In this document: positions 1-9,915 of the stretch, piece by piece
Layout: each line of letters starts with the position of its first letter
Numbering within the stretch: the stretch's first letter is position 1
Assembly: GCF_013343295.1 (NCBI RefSeq)
Contig: NZ_CP049074.1
Location: forward strand, 1,965,501 to 2,029,500
DNA: 64,000 nucleotides
Reading direction: 5' to 3'
DNA from: Metallosphaera tengchongensis
GTDB lineage: Archaea; Thermoproteota; Thermoprotei_A; Sulfolobales; Sulfolobaceae
Made by a program: the position numbers and the translations under genes
Notes under the pieces: generated by a model
Told to the model about the DNA's origin: nothing
The model's input: the letters and a program-made list of their open reading frames with translations, nothing else
Database searches by the model: none

Positions 1-183
1 CGGTATTACCTCCACTACTCTACCTATTAGGATATCCAAATATTAAAGTAGTATCTATTAAAGTAGTATCGCCGTAGTCGACTTAGACGTTGGCGCCCAC
101 TATTTCTAATCATCTTGATGCCTCGTCTTGGAGACTTGGGCAAGGGCTTGCGAAGGTCCCGGGTCTAAGGAGGCGACCGACTC

Positions 184-1236
184 TCATTGGCAACTAACCC
201 ACACTTCCTTCAGGTCCTTCACCCTAGGTGGGGCTTTTACATCTAGATTTAAGTAGACGTTATCTTCGGTGTCGTAGCTAACGTGGAAGTGATCATGGTC
301 ATGATAGTTAAAGCCTATATTTACCCCTATCCAAGGTAGGCTTATTACGCTAAACCGATCATCTGCCTTGTGGATATCAATTGACCCCAGTATCCGGTTC
401 TTAGACCCTAAATAATTGTAAAATCTAGAGTAACAGGGTAACCTTGAGTGCGTCAGGAGTATGGACTCCACAGAGAGTTCAAGGGCGAAAAGCGTCGAGA
501 GGTCATGGAGTAGTATAAACTTTCTCTTTATCCTATCGAATAGGTTGTAGACCAAAGGCATGAGGTAAGGGCGTATAGCTAAGTTGACTGTTGGCTGAAT
601 TGCCAAGTTAAGAGGTGGCTGGACCGCCCAGTCTTCGAACCTTCTCCCCCTTATCAAGTCTATGGTCCTCACTATCTGGTATGCAGTCGCTCTAGCCTCG
701 GCATCACACCTGTCTGAAGATCCGCAACCTTCAGCCCAGTGAAACCTCTCGTGAAGCATTATAGAGCTAGTGATAACGTACCTTACCGCCTTCTTTACGT
801 TATTTAGTAACCTGTCCCACCGATATTTATCTTTTATTAATCCTGCCACTACTTCCTTAGTAAAAGCCCTACTCATGTCCGCCAATGTCAAGAGCACGAT
901 GGAGTTAGTAAGGCCGTCAATGTATTCATTTATCCTGTCAATGTTGTAAAAGATGTACCCAGCGTGCTCTCGTTCACTACAGCAAAAGATAGCCAGTCTC
1001 TCTAGGCACGCCTGACTGGGGTAATATATCGGGGACCTCCTCGCAGCCTCGATCACGTTCCTAAGCGTCCCTTGGACATCTAAGTCCAGGAAGTTCCTCT
1101 CATAAAAGGCTGCCTCTATCCTGCGTATGTTTATACCTGACCAGTCGTATACATCCTCCCACCTTACGCTCTCACTCACGTATTCAGAACAGTTGATATT
1201 ACATCTGCCACACTCGTTACCTTGCATGTTTATCAC
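184..1236 (-). CDS. Putative zinc metallopeptidase-like protein (HExxH), unknown family
   Basis: A 350-aa protein that I do not recognise as a named family. Residues 162-166 read HERFH, matching the HExxH zinc-peptidase motif, and an acidic DAEARATAY segment follows near 178-186 that could supply a third glutamate ligand as in gluzincins. The N-terminal 20 residues carry a CGRC-type cysteine cluster (C9, C12, C16). Residues 209-223 contain a short internal duplication around NLAIQP/NLAIRP. A histidine-rich stretch (HDHDHFH) lies near residue 313. No signal peptide or membrane segment is evident. An ATG at 1227 is an alternative start. The gene stands alone with gene-poor DNA on both sides. 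Peptidase activity is inferred from the motif only. Confidence 0.6.
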   Translation of the reverse strand: MINMQGNECGRCNINCSEYVSESVRWEDVYDWSGINIRRIEAAFYERNFLDLDVQGTLRNVIEAARRSPIYYPSQACLERLAIFCCSEREHAGYIFYNIDRINEYIDGLTNSIVLLTLADMSRAFTKEVVAGLIKDKYRWDRLLNNVKKAVRYVITSSIMLHERFHWAEGCGSSDRCDAEARATAYQIVRTIDLIRGRRFEDWAVQPPLNLAIQPTVNLAIRPYLMPLVYNLFDRIKRKFILLHDLSTLFALELSVESILLTHSRLPCYSRFYNYLGSKNRILGSIDIHKADDRFSVISLPWIGVNIGFNYHDHDHFHVSYDTEDNVYLNLDVKAPPRVKDLKEVWVSCQ

Positions 1237-1299
1237 AATGGTTAATTTCTTGGGGGACTTTTAACCCTTTCTTTAGCGTCAAATCTCTAGTGTCAAATC

Positions 1300-2160
1300 C
1301 AAGAGACCCTTTCTTATGAGGTCACGGACCCGTGAAATCCCCAGATCATCCGGGGGTCGTCTCTCGTCTCGTGATGAGAAGATGACCAGCCCTCACACCT
1401 CGGAGGGGACCGCTTTGACCTTCACTCCGACCCTCAAGTCGGGGACCGGATCCTGCCCCAATACACCTTTTGGCTGAGACCTCACGTCCGCTAAGGGCTG
1501 AGGCTTGCTGTGTAGCTGGACCTTTCGTCCGTCAGAGGGGCCAGTGTCGCGGGGTGGTTCAAGGTGACAAAGTTGGTCTAAACCGTAAAGGGTCAGGTTT
1601 CCTGGTACTCTTCACCCACTCGCCTTAGGGGTCTACACGTCCACGTAGCTCTGACGGTGACAGGTCCAGGACCGGGAGAGCGCCTTTAACCGATAAAACT
1701 TAGGCAGGCTATTCTCACGTTGACTCGTGGCGGAGTTGATCAACGTCTGGCGAGGGACTTAGTACCCGTGCGAGGAGAGCTAAGACGCGAGCTAACTACT
1801 CGGACTGGAGCTCCGCACTGGTCCAGCCAGATACGCGATGAAGAGGTGGAGACACCCCAGCAGGGTGAGGGGGCTAACGTGACAGTGGTAGATCAGCAGT
1901 AAAGGGCTGCTCGAGATGACCAGGTTTGCAGCATGGTACTCTCGGGACCTACGAGGAAAGCTCGAGGTTGAGCGGAGACCCCTAGACCGAGCAGACCTCC
2001 TGGGGAGTGGAGGGCTACCGCGTGGGTTTAAAAGGTAGGTCCGGAGGCCTCCTACCCGGTTGGAAGCTCAGGTATCGAGTCCTCACCTCACAAGGGCTAA
2101 AGGTCTACCGGTAAATGGTCGATGACGGGGGCTCACCGCGTCTCTTTCAAGTCCCAGCCT
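1300..2160. other. Gene-poor stretch
   Basis: About 0.9 kb of GC-rich sequence between the zincin-like gene and the secreted protein. Short open frames occur but none has convincing codon use, a promoter or a recognisable product. I see nothing to annotate. Confidence 0.5.
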
Positions 2161-2163
2161 GGA

Positions 2164-3558
2164 CTAACGGTGCCTCCTCTTGACCACAAAGTAGAACGCC
2201 AGGGAGGACACCCCCACGACGACGGCGAGGGCTATCACTGGCCCAAGGACGTTCTGAGCTGACGAGGTCCCACCCGACTCACTACCTGTACCCGGGGCAG
2301 AGGGGTGCGTCGCGTTACCCACCTGGAACACTTGGACTACAGTTGAGGAGCTCCCGAACCCGACAGCGTAGACGTACTCACCCGTGTACAGGGCCGTCAC
2401 GTTACTCCCGGTGAAGTTGTAGACCCCAAGGGCGTGGCCCGACCCGTTCATGAGGACTAGGCTCACTCTGGGCCCTGACCCGACCCCCTCCACGCTGACG
2501 AAAGCTACACCACCAGCTTCCCCGCTCGATACTACCTGTCCCCTCAGGGAGGTCAGGTACCTGTAGCTGTGGTCGGTCAGGTTCAGGAAGAGGAGTCTAA
2601 CCATGCTCAGGTCAGGGCTCTGTAGGTACAAGAGCGCACCTCCTCCCGTAGCATCTACCACACCGACAACCCCTCCAAGGGGCACCTCCATCAGGGTCTT
2701 CCCAGAAAGGGAGTCCAGGACCAATGTGGAGCTCCCGTTGCTCACGGCCAGGTAATCGCCAAAGGCCACCCCCGATAGGTACCCCTGGAAGTGCCGCTCC
2801 CAGAGGACGGAGGTCAAGTCCCCAGAGAGGAGGAAGGCGGTAAGGTTTTGGGGGGAGTAACCGCGCAGGTTGAGGGCACCTGGGACCTGGGGGAGGCGAA
2901 GCCCACCGGCGCTCCCGTTTAGGACAAGGAAGTCCTCCCCTACCTCCTGGAGCTGTATGAGGTTGTACACCGTGAAGTCCCCCCTGTCGGTGACCACTAC
3001 GTACTTGGACACTGACGAACCAAGGGACGCGTTTGACCCTAGGGACTGGAAAGGTGAGGTAAGCACTACGTCATACCTTATGTAGACCACTTGGTCCCCG
3101 GTAGGGTAGGCGACGGTAGGTGAGCTAAAGGTCTGGTTCCTTACCACGCTCCCTCCAGAGACTACCAGGACGTCGCTGGAGTCCTCGAAGGCTGAGGTGT
3201 TGGGCAGGAGGATTGGCGCGAAGGTCAGGACGCTGACGTAGACTGAGGAGTTGTCGAATATTACCGGGTAGGCCCCGCTGAGGAGGGAGGCGTTTAGCAC
3301 TGAGTAGTTCCCTGACGCGTTCACGTAGTAGAGCCCGAACTTGGAAGTGGCGAAGGAGGTGAGCCCGCTCCCCTGGACTGTGCACAGGAGGACCCCGTCT
3401 CCGTCCAGGAAGTACCTGGATGGGCTCCCGGGGAGGGTAAAAGTGTTCAACAGCTCAAGGGGTGTCTGGGAGTGCCCAACAAAACTTGTGACTAGGGAGA
3501 GGAGGAGCAAGGTTAGGAGGACGGTCCCCGTTTTCATGACAGAGGATAGGAGGACCAT
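2164..3558 (-). CDS. Secreted, membrane-anchored surface protein, probably beta-propeller-like
   Basis: A 464-aa extracytoplasmic protein. The N-terminus is a signal peptide (hydrophobic run over residues 10-28, following MKTG at an internal Met8, which is an alternative start at 3537). The C-terminus is a single transmembrane helix (about residues 438-460) followed by KRRHR, so the chain should sit outside the cell anchored by its tail. A Gly/Ser/Thr-rich linker (near 420-435) precedes the anchor. The body is rich in beta-prone Val/Leu/Ser/Gly and has many N-x-S/T sequons, usual for heavily glycosylated Sulfolobales surface proteins. Blade-like spacing suggests a beta-propeller, but this is inference. 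No catalytic motif is seen. Confidence 0.65.
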   Translation of the reverse strand: MVLLSSVMKTGTVLLTLLLLSLVTSFVGHSQTPLELLNTFTLPGSPSRYFLDGDGVLLCTVQGSGLTSFATSKFGLYYVNASGNYSVLNASLLSGAYPVIFDNSSVYVSVLTFAPILLPNTSAFEDSSDVLVVSGGSVVRNQTFSSPTVAYPTGDQVVYIRYDVVLTSPFQSLGSNASLGSSVSKYVVVTDRGDFTVYNLIQLQEVGEDFLVLNGSAGGLRLPQVPGALNLRGYSPQNLTAFLLSGDLTSVLWERHFQGYLSGVAFGDYLAVSNGSSTLVLDSLSGKTLMEVPLGGVVGVVDATGGGALLYLQSPDLSMVRLLFLNLTDHSYRYLTSLRGQVVSSGEAGGVAFVSVEGVGSGPRVSLVLMNGSGHALGVYNFTGSNVTALYTGEYVYAVGFGSSSTVVQVFQVGNATHPSAPGTGSESGGTSSAQNVLGPVIALAVVVGVSSLAFYFVVKRRHR

Positions 3559-3564
3559 GTTTTA

Positions 3565-4230
3565 AATCTGCGTAATCCCTTTTGGAACTAGTCGGCTTGG
3601 AGCTGTCGCGTTGGAACTAGTCTGCCTGGATGTCTCGTGTAGCCCCTCCAGCCTAAGTTTAAGGGAGTCACCTGTGAGTGCTACGTATACCTTGGACTGT
3701 CCATACGTCTTTTCAGCCCTCCTAGGTGTACACCCGCACCTTGGTAGGACTCCTTCACGGTATAGGAATACAACAACTTAGATATGGACTTAATGGTCTC
3801 ACAGAGACCGTATGCCGCGCCCAGGAGCGTCCCATTGAGTCGCAGACCCCTTGAGGGGCTCAATCTCAGTCAACCCTTGGTCAGACTAGCATCACGCATT
3901 ATAAGCAGGTGTGTAAGTCGATAAGCTCCTCTGAGAAGTCCGAGGACTCCTCTAACCTCCAGATATTGGTTCTGAAGTAGCGTCGGACACCTCTACTAGT
4001 GAGGCACCACGTATAGACCACCGTATCTGCCCAGCGGTCGCTCTGACCTCTCTCGGTACACCTGACAGGCTACCTCAACGTAAAGGTAATACGCTCACTT
4101 CATAGCCTGACAAGGGAACTATCAGGGGTATCCGTACATTCCCTGTGCATTGACCACCGTGGGCTATCCTGAAAAAGGGTTTACTTAAAAACGAGGCCTT
4201 GACCTCAAGACTGGTCCTCGGGCTCCTTCC
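3565..4230. other. Gene-poor stretch
   Basis: About 0.65 kb without a convincing gene between two leftward genes. Short frames here lack start signals and coding character. Confidence 0.45.
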
Positions 4231-4234
4231 TACT

Positions 4235-4870
4235 TCACTCCTTCACCTGGAACCCCATGCTTGCAACCTTTGCCAGGAGCTCCTTCGCCGACTTCACAGC
4301 TGAAAACCTCAATTTTTCGCTGCCCTGGTAGATGAAGGCAATGTCCCTGATGTACTTAGATGTAGCCCTTATCCTCCCTGAACTCCCGAAGACCCCCACA
4401 GGCCCTGGTTGGACCACAACTCCTCCGCTCCTGACAGTACCTTCAGTCCTCAACTCCTCGTCGACCACTGCTACAACCAAGCCTGGGGACAGGGCTATCT
4501 CGTTTTGGATCCTACCTTTGGCCATGTGTATTGCCCTCGTGTTGGTCACTGCGTAGAGGTCTCCCTCGCTCGCCCCTTTCCTTAAACGGATACCGAAGTA
4601 GAGGAGGATTATGCCCAGCAAGAGGGCTCCCCAGCTTGACGCTGAGATGGGTCCAAGGGTGGCAAACAACGAGAAGGAGTAAAACGTTATTAAAACACCG
4701 AGTAGCGCGATGATGGTATACAAGGCGAGGACCCTAGACAAGTAGCTAGGGACTTCGTACCACACCAAGGACTCACCCGGGGCTAAGTACTTCTCTAGCT
4801 TAGATACAGCTTTGGGTTTACCTTTCGAACTCCAGTTTGGAAAGATTTGCGCCATAACAACCTTAAGCAC
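4235..4870 (-). CDS. Membrane protein with bacterial PH-like domain
   Basis: A 211-aa protein. After about 45 hydrophilic residues come two transmembrane helices (about residues 47-70 and 80-103). A beta-rich segment follows, starting with YAVTNTRAIHM, the signature strand of bacterial/archaeal PH-like domains (bPH family), which usually reads LYAVTNxRAI. Family members are poorly understood membrane-associated proteins. No operon partner is apparent, and an AT-rich promoter-like stretch lies upstream (4880-4930). The assignment rests on the TM pair plus the PH signature; function is unknown. Confidence 0.6.
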   Translation of the reverse strand: MLKVVMAQIFPNWSSKGKPKAVSKLEKYLAPGESLVWYEVPSYLSRVLALYTIIALLGVLITFYSFSLFATLGPISASSWGALLLGIILLYFGIRLRKGASEGDLYAVTNTRAIHMAKGRIQNEIALSPGLVVAVVDEELRTEGTVRSGGVVVQPGPVGVFGSSGRIRATSKYIRDIAFIYQGSEKLRFSAVKSAKELLAKVASMGFQVKE

Positions 4871-4879
4871 CTGGGGGTT

Positions 4880-6080
4880 TTAAACTTTTCTAATATTTTA
4901 CTCAAATGGTTTTTATCTATGAAAAAAGAGTTAATGAAATATCAGAAAGGTGAAAAATATGGAGGGCCTGAAGGGAGGTCCAGACTGGGGGTTTCCCCTG
5001 AGGGGTGAAATCCGGGAGTCCACTCTTTCAATCCTTACTAACTCCCTCTGGTGGTCTGGGGCTGTGGAGTTGGAACGGGTAGGGTTTTCAAGGGGGTGAG
5101 TAGGCTATGCAGCTAAAGCGCTACCGGAGTACAAAGGACAGTAAGGCAGGAGGCAGTTGTGAGAGCCCAAGAGGAGAGGGAGAAAGGGTTAACCGAAAGC
5201 TTGGAGGTCTTTCATCCAGTAGCTGTGTCCTTCGAGGCCTAGGTGGAGATGGAATATTTATCTCAAGGGACTGGGGTCCTGAACGGAGTGCCCTATTGTC
5301 CCACTCAGAGACGAGGGGAGGTCAGGGACCTGAGACCGGGGGCCGTGAAGGAGTGCATAGAGAGTAGGGATCCCAGCACCTGTGGTGGAGACTTTAAAGA
5401 GGACATGGTAAACGTCACGACTGGACTGGGCACCCCCAGTCGACCAGTACCTGCGGTCGGACGTGGGTCTTGTTCGACGCGCCCCCGGACGGACAAGACC
5501 CTGACGTCATCAACCTAAAATGGATAGGCTGCCTAGACCCGTAACGCCTAACAACCCATCTCGCCATTAACCCTCATGAACGAGCACTATCACGATGCTA
5601 AATCAGGCTTAAGCTCATAATTAACGTTGGCCAACTTGTGAAGGGTCAGGTAGTGTGAGGCAATGAAGTCCTCCAAGTTGACAAGTAAGACGTCGAGGCC
5701 ATTCTCGTCCGAGGATTGGACCCTAGGCTTAAAATGGTAGAGGTTACTTGAATGAGGGCGAAGAAATCATACCTGTCCATCTTCCCGCCCTGACGAATAG
5801 GTCCTCACCCTAAAAATACTTTTCCGCAATGAATAGAGTTTAGTTTATGTCAAAACAATCAAATTGTTGTCCTCACACAAGGACGATGAAGTTGCAGAAA
5901 AGAAGGGGAAATTATACATGCGTCTGTGAAGAATGCTGTGGAAAGGATAACAGGAGACGAAGTACTTATTAAGGTACAGAGTGACTAGTTAAAGCGCAAC
6001 ATCCTGGCCTTATATGTCGTTTAAGGCAACACTTGAAACATATCTCGTGATGAAGAGACAGAAAACATTTGGGCGAGTTA
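4880..6080. other. Gene-poor stretch
   Basis: About 1.2 kb with no supported gene. Open frames around 5107-5518 overlap on both strands, have no recognisable products and are probably chance frames in GC-rich DNA. The right half becomes AT-rich and leads into the orphan CRISPR-like repeats. Confidence 0.45.
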
Positions 6081-6084
6081 GCTA

Positions 6085-6175
6085 TATGATCTTCCATAGA
6101 GTTGAAAGTTCTGTAAGATAACGCAAAAGTTCGTATGGTACATGTACGGGAGTTAATCTTCCATAGAGATGAAAG
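6085..6175 (+). CRISPR. Degenerate two-repeat mini-CRISPR of a second repeat family
   Basis: Two 24-bp units at 6085-6108 and 6152-6175 share ATCTTCCATAGAG and end in TGAAAG. They are separated by 43 bp, a normal Sulfolobales spacer length. From memory, the units resemble the other common Sulfolobales repeat (GATAATC...ATAGAATTGAAAG, 24 bp), at about 19 of 24 positions, and differ from the GTTGCATCC-type repeat of the two large arrays. A weaker third copy may lie at 6210-6233. There is no leader like those of arrays 1 and 2. It may be a decayed array remnant or a small crRNA-like regulatory RNA. Confidence 0.55.
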
Positions 6176-6239
6176 CATGTAATGGAGGCTGATTACATGT
6201 AGAAATACGTAATATCTTGTGGAAGGTTACAAGAAAAAA

Positions 6240-6700
6240 TGAAGTGCAACAGATAAGGGAGGAAATGAGCTCCTTCGAAATTAGAGATCTACCATCGTTT
6301 TTTTCAAACGACAAAAGAGGCTGTGATTTTGGTAAATATTGAATTAATCGTCACACCTCCTTCACCGTTAAGTCACTTATCCAAAAAAGCAAGATTATCT
6401 ACCTTTTCTGCCTTGACTTGGCCTACTACATGGCAGTAAGCCACCCCACCCTACACGAGCAAGGAGCAGAAGAAGACCTGGCGTGGCAATGGTCCTGAGA
6501 GGGCAGGCAGGGTGCAGGAGGTACTGCAGCGACATTGGGCAGACTAACGTGAGGAGTACAAGGAGTTACTCTGAAGTGGGTAAGAGATGGACAGAGTGAA
6601 TAACGTGGAGGAGCTCAGTAAGTTAGGTAGACTCTCGAGGAAAGCATTCAGATTCCACGTTCTCGTAGGGCAAGGATCTCAGTAAGTTAGGTAGAGTTAG
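6240..6700. other. Gene-poor stretch with a short direct repeat
   Basis: No gene is supported. The phrase CTCAGTAAGTTAGGTAG occurs at about 6613 and again at about 6677, just beyond the 3' end of the ATPase pseudogene. Confidence 0.4.
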
Positions 6701-6707
6701 GCTGACT

Positions 6708-7396
6708 TCAGATTTTCTCTAACATCCCCATTACCTTCCTGATGCTGGGCCTCTTCGCTGGGTCTGGATCCGTTGTAGTCAGTATCACTTGCCTAAACCC
6801 TTGCGAAACGCTACCTAGGATCCTTCCGTACTCGTTTACGTAGATGGCTTTAGCCCTCTTGATCAACTCCATTGCCCTACCAGACCCAGTCACTATCTTT
6901 ACTCCCCTAAATTCTAAGTACTCCTTGAAAGAAAAGGGGAAGAGGACGTAGTCGGGGTGTCTCCCTGTCAAGTACGTCGCCAACTCACCTCAGAGCATCC
7001 TAGAATTACTTCCGGTCAGCACAATCCCCTTGCTGTCCCTAAACCTCGTTATGAAGGCTTCCCAACCCTCAACGTTATGGACTTCGTCAAAGACCATGTA
7101 GTCCACGTCTCCGTAGACTTGGTAGATGGCCTGCTCTAGGTCCCTAGGATCCTTAGCCTTAAGCCTAGAGAGGTTTTCGTCGTCAAAGTTTACGTAAGAG
7201 AAGCCCTTACCCTTAAGGAGGAGCGTCGCTAGAGCCGATCTCCCACCCCTCCTTACGCCCAATATCGCTAGGACGTTGGGAACCTCAAGGTAGTCTGAAA
7301 TGTCAGGTACATCCCTGGAGACGTAGTTTTTGAGAGCCTATTCCCCTAAGATATCCTTCTGGTCAGCTAGCACCCTTTTCAACTCCTCTGGGGGGA
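6708..7396 (-). pseudogene. Archaeal AAA ATPase (ATPase + DUF234 type), broken
   Basis: Remains of an archaeal-type ATPase like the intact one at 33630-34775. In one reading frame the translation shows GVRRGGRSALA at the Walker A position (Arg replaces the catalytic Lys), a Walker B-like YMVFDEVHN, a sensor-like VLTGSNS, and then FPFSFKEYLEFRG, a family hallmark. The frame is interrupted by an in-frame TAG at 7338-7340 and an in-frame TGA at 6987-6989. The C-terminal winged-helix and nuclease-like part is missing, so only about 210 residues remain where about 350-450 are usual. Loss of the Walker lysine plus two stops argues for a dead gene. Confidence 0.8.
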
Positions 7397-7455
7397 TACC
7401 GGATTATATTCCGGTATATCTAGATAAAGTTCATGGATTATATTCCGGTATATCT
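7396..7455. promoter_or_regulatory. Palindrome plus direct repeat, operator-like
   Basis: ATACCGGA and TCCGGTAT form a perfect 8-bp inverted repeat around a 6-bp AT spacer (7396-7417). The right part of this unit, starting GGATTATATTCCGG, recurs 34 bp downstream (7435-7455). The arrangement sits at the 5' end of the broken ATPase gene and resembles an operator with two sites. The half-site resembles a palindrome upstream of cas1. Confidence 0.5.
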
Positions 7456-7767
7456 CGAGAGAACTCTATCACGTTCCGTAACTTGGGATAAAACGAAGGG
7501 AACGCCAATTTTTACTTCAATTAATCAAAATCTTTTCGAAGATATTTTACCTCTCGGAACGTCGGTGAGGAAAGAGGGGTAAATTGATCAAGTTGATAAT
7601 TCCTAGACTAGGGAGACCAACATACAAATGAAAATCTTAAAAGTAGATTCATTATTATGAATGAAAATAAACTAGCTAGAGGTCCATCCAGATGTTATTA
7701 CATCAAGGCATTAACAAGACGGTTAAACCTAAGTTAACCTAATAAACTACTCCTCTTTAATTAATCT

Positions 7768-8454
7768 ATGAGGTTCCTACTAGTCAGTGACGTTCACAAG
7801 TCATATAAACCCCACAAGGGGCACGACATGTCTGTAGCAGTTGAATGGCTATTAGAGGTAATAGATAGGACAGGTCCCCAGGTCCTTATCTCCGCAGGAG
7901 ATTGGGACGAGGGGATGACCCCAGAGGATTTTGGGAGAATACTATCAAAAGTAGACCTCCTGACGGTCTATGGCAACCATGAAAACTTTCCTGTAATAGA
8001 GAAGGAAGCTGTACAGAACGGTAAAGTCATCGAGTTTGAGGGCCTGAAAATTGCAGGGATTAACGGACTTATAGGATTTAGAGTTAAGAAAGGGGTACCG
8101 AGGACTGAGCCGACTGAGTTCATGGACGCTGTCCATAGGATAAAAAAGGCTGTACCAAGACTGGACATCCTTGTAACTCACCAACCTCCTTATATACCGG
8201 AAATTTACCCTTACATGAGGGAGGATGACTACAGTAAGCTAGTATTTGAAGCAGTTGAAGACTTAAAGCCCAGGCTGTTCCTTAATGGACACATGCATAG
8301 CAGCTGTTACTCTTATTATCAATTCCCCTCCGGGACTAAGTACCTTAGAGTGGACAGCTCACAGACTCGTAAGTGTTATGGACTATTAGAGTCTGATAAA
8401 AGTGAAGTAAGAGTATATGAAGATGGTAATGAAGTATTTTCGTTAACTTTCTGA
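7768..8454 (+). CDS. Calcineurin-like metallophosphoesterase
   Basis: A 228-aa protein with the full metallophosphoesterase motif set: SDVH (D8, H10), GDWD (D45), GNHE (N70, H71), a THQPP histidine, and NGHMH near the end. These ligands form a two-metal site that hydrolyses phosphomono- or phosphodiesters, and the enzyme should be cytoplasmic. The length is normal for small archaeal members. The ATG is preceded by AT-rich promoter sequence (7745-7765), suggesting leaderless transcription. Base composition is more AT-rich than the neighbours. The substrate cannot be told from the sequence. Since it lies near a CRISPR locus, a nucleotide or nucleic-acid substrate is possible but unproven. Confidence 0.85.
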   Translation: MRFLLVSDVHKSYKPHKGHDMSVAVEWLLEVIDRTGPQVLISAGDWDEGMTPEDFGRILSKVDLLTVYGNHENFPVIEKEAVQNGKVIEFEGLKIAGINGLIGFRVKKGVPRTEPTEFMDAVHRIKKAVPRLDILVTHQPPYIPEIYPYMREDDYSKLVFEAVEDLKPRLFLNGHMHSSCYSYYQFPSGTKYLRVDSSQTRKCYGLLESDKSEVRVYEDGNEVFSLTF

Positions 8455-8459
8455 CCATT

Positions 8460-9910
8460 AACTTTTGTATAAAGTATGGTTCAGGTCCATAGGTAATATT
8501 ATAAAAATACTGATAGAACCCCTGCAGGTCGTGTGAAGGACAGGAAAGGGTCTTAGAAGACGGTGGGATAACAGTATAGAGAAGTGAGAAAAATACAGTT
8601 GATAGGGGATGGGTCGAGCGTATGGACTATATTTCTGAGGGACTAGAGGAGAGAGACTGATACATTTTGAAATAAGACTAAGACCAGAACTTACGCCTTT
8701 ACGATGGTACTATTCCTATATGTTAACTAAGGACAAAAGGCTTAATTTTCAGCAGAAGACCAATCTTGATTCCTTTACTTGACTTCCTTCTCTCTAAAGG
8801 GCTTTAGACTTACCATAAAGGAGTGTACTACTGACGTTATTGTGATAAGCACTTCCGTCGATACTGGACTTGGCTTCGACCTCAAAGATTACCTCAATTT
8901 CACCCTCCTCCCTATCACCGTCATCAACACTTTGAGGTAGTGCGTTTACAGTATGGACCCCATCCCACTCTGTCCGTAAAGTAGTCCACAAGGGATAATG
9001 ATGTGTGGTAGGGTCTCAACAGTTACGTAAGGGGAGCTAACGCGGAGAAACGCTCCCAAGGTCGTGTCAGGGGCCACGGCTTGACGCAGGGGGAGGTCGG
9101 GTCAAGCGAGACGTGATAAGGTGTGACTGCGTTGCTCAGGATGGCAGGGGACGGAACTCCAGAGGTCTTGATAGGCTATGGGGCACTCACAGGTCTAGGA
9201 CTTACACTGGGGTAAAGGGTAGGGGTTGTACCCGAGGAACTTCAGTTTGGGGGGACATGCGACGAGATTGCCCGGGGCCTGGCGACGGCCTTTGTTCCTC
9301 GCGGTAAACAGTGTGGCGCGGCTCATGAGGGCGGGGTGGCTAGGGAGTACGTTGACGGGGCTTATGCCTGAAAAGTTCACACGATCTGTGGACGTGAACC
9401 TGACTTACACCATCAGGGACGGGGCTTCTTACTGGGTGTGCGAGGTTTGACAATACGCCTGACCACGTGTGGAAAGTGGAGGAGAGGGGGACGTAAAATG
9501 GAGATAGTCCCTGTGAAGGACATGAAAGTTCAAGTGGGTATGGAGCGGGATAGTCATCCTAGCCCCGCACAACGAGGGTAAGGCGGCTGGAGGGATTTCA
9601 CCTCGTCGTGGAAGGCGGGTGTGAGGCGGGAGACCCCACGAAAAGCCTAGGAGTGACGAGACTCCCTGTCCTTGCTGTGGCTGGTCCCTACTGCCAGAGT
9701 TGGTTGAGTAGGGGACAGGAGCTATCGCGGGACGTGCAAGGGTGACTATGCTCAAGTTCCTACCGTTGTGGTACTCATAGGACACAGGACGAAGCTCTGC
9801 CCAGGGAGTGTCCAGTAAGACAACGGAGGGGAGTAGAACTAGCAAAGAAGGGCCCCCGCTCAGGAAGAACGTCACCCGTAGATGTATAGAGGAGATGAGA
9901 TCCTGACCAC
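8460..9910. other. Long gene-poor stretch
   Basis: About 1.45 kb between the phosphoesterase and the CARF gene. Several short frames overlap on both strands (notably 9113-9875) but none reads like a protein family and none has a promoter. It may be decayed coding DNA. Confidence 0.45.
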
Positions 9911-9915
9911 AGGGA

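Noticed and set aside
4983-5010. Inverted CCCCTGAGGGG-type sequence as a terminator
   Set aside because: Short, with no T-rich run after it and no gene ending next to it.
5025-5041. CTTTCAATCCTTACTAA, resembling the start of a CRISPR repeat
   Set aside because: Only the first part resembles a repeat, there is one copy, and nothing follows at spacer distance.
9113-9875. Overlapping open frames on both strands
   Set aside because: No recognisable family, no promoter and mutual overlap; probably chance frames in GC-rich DNA.
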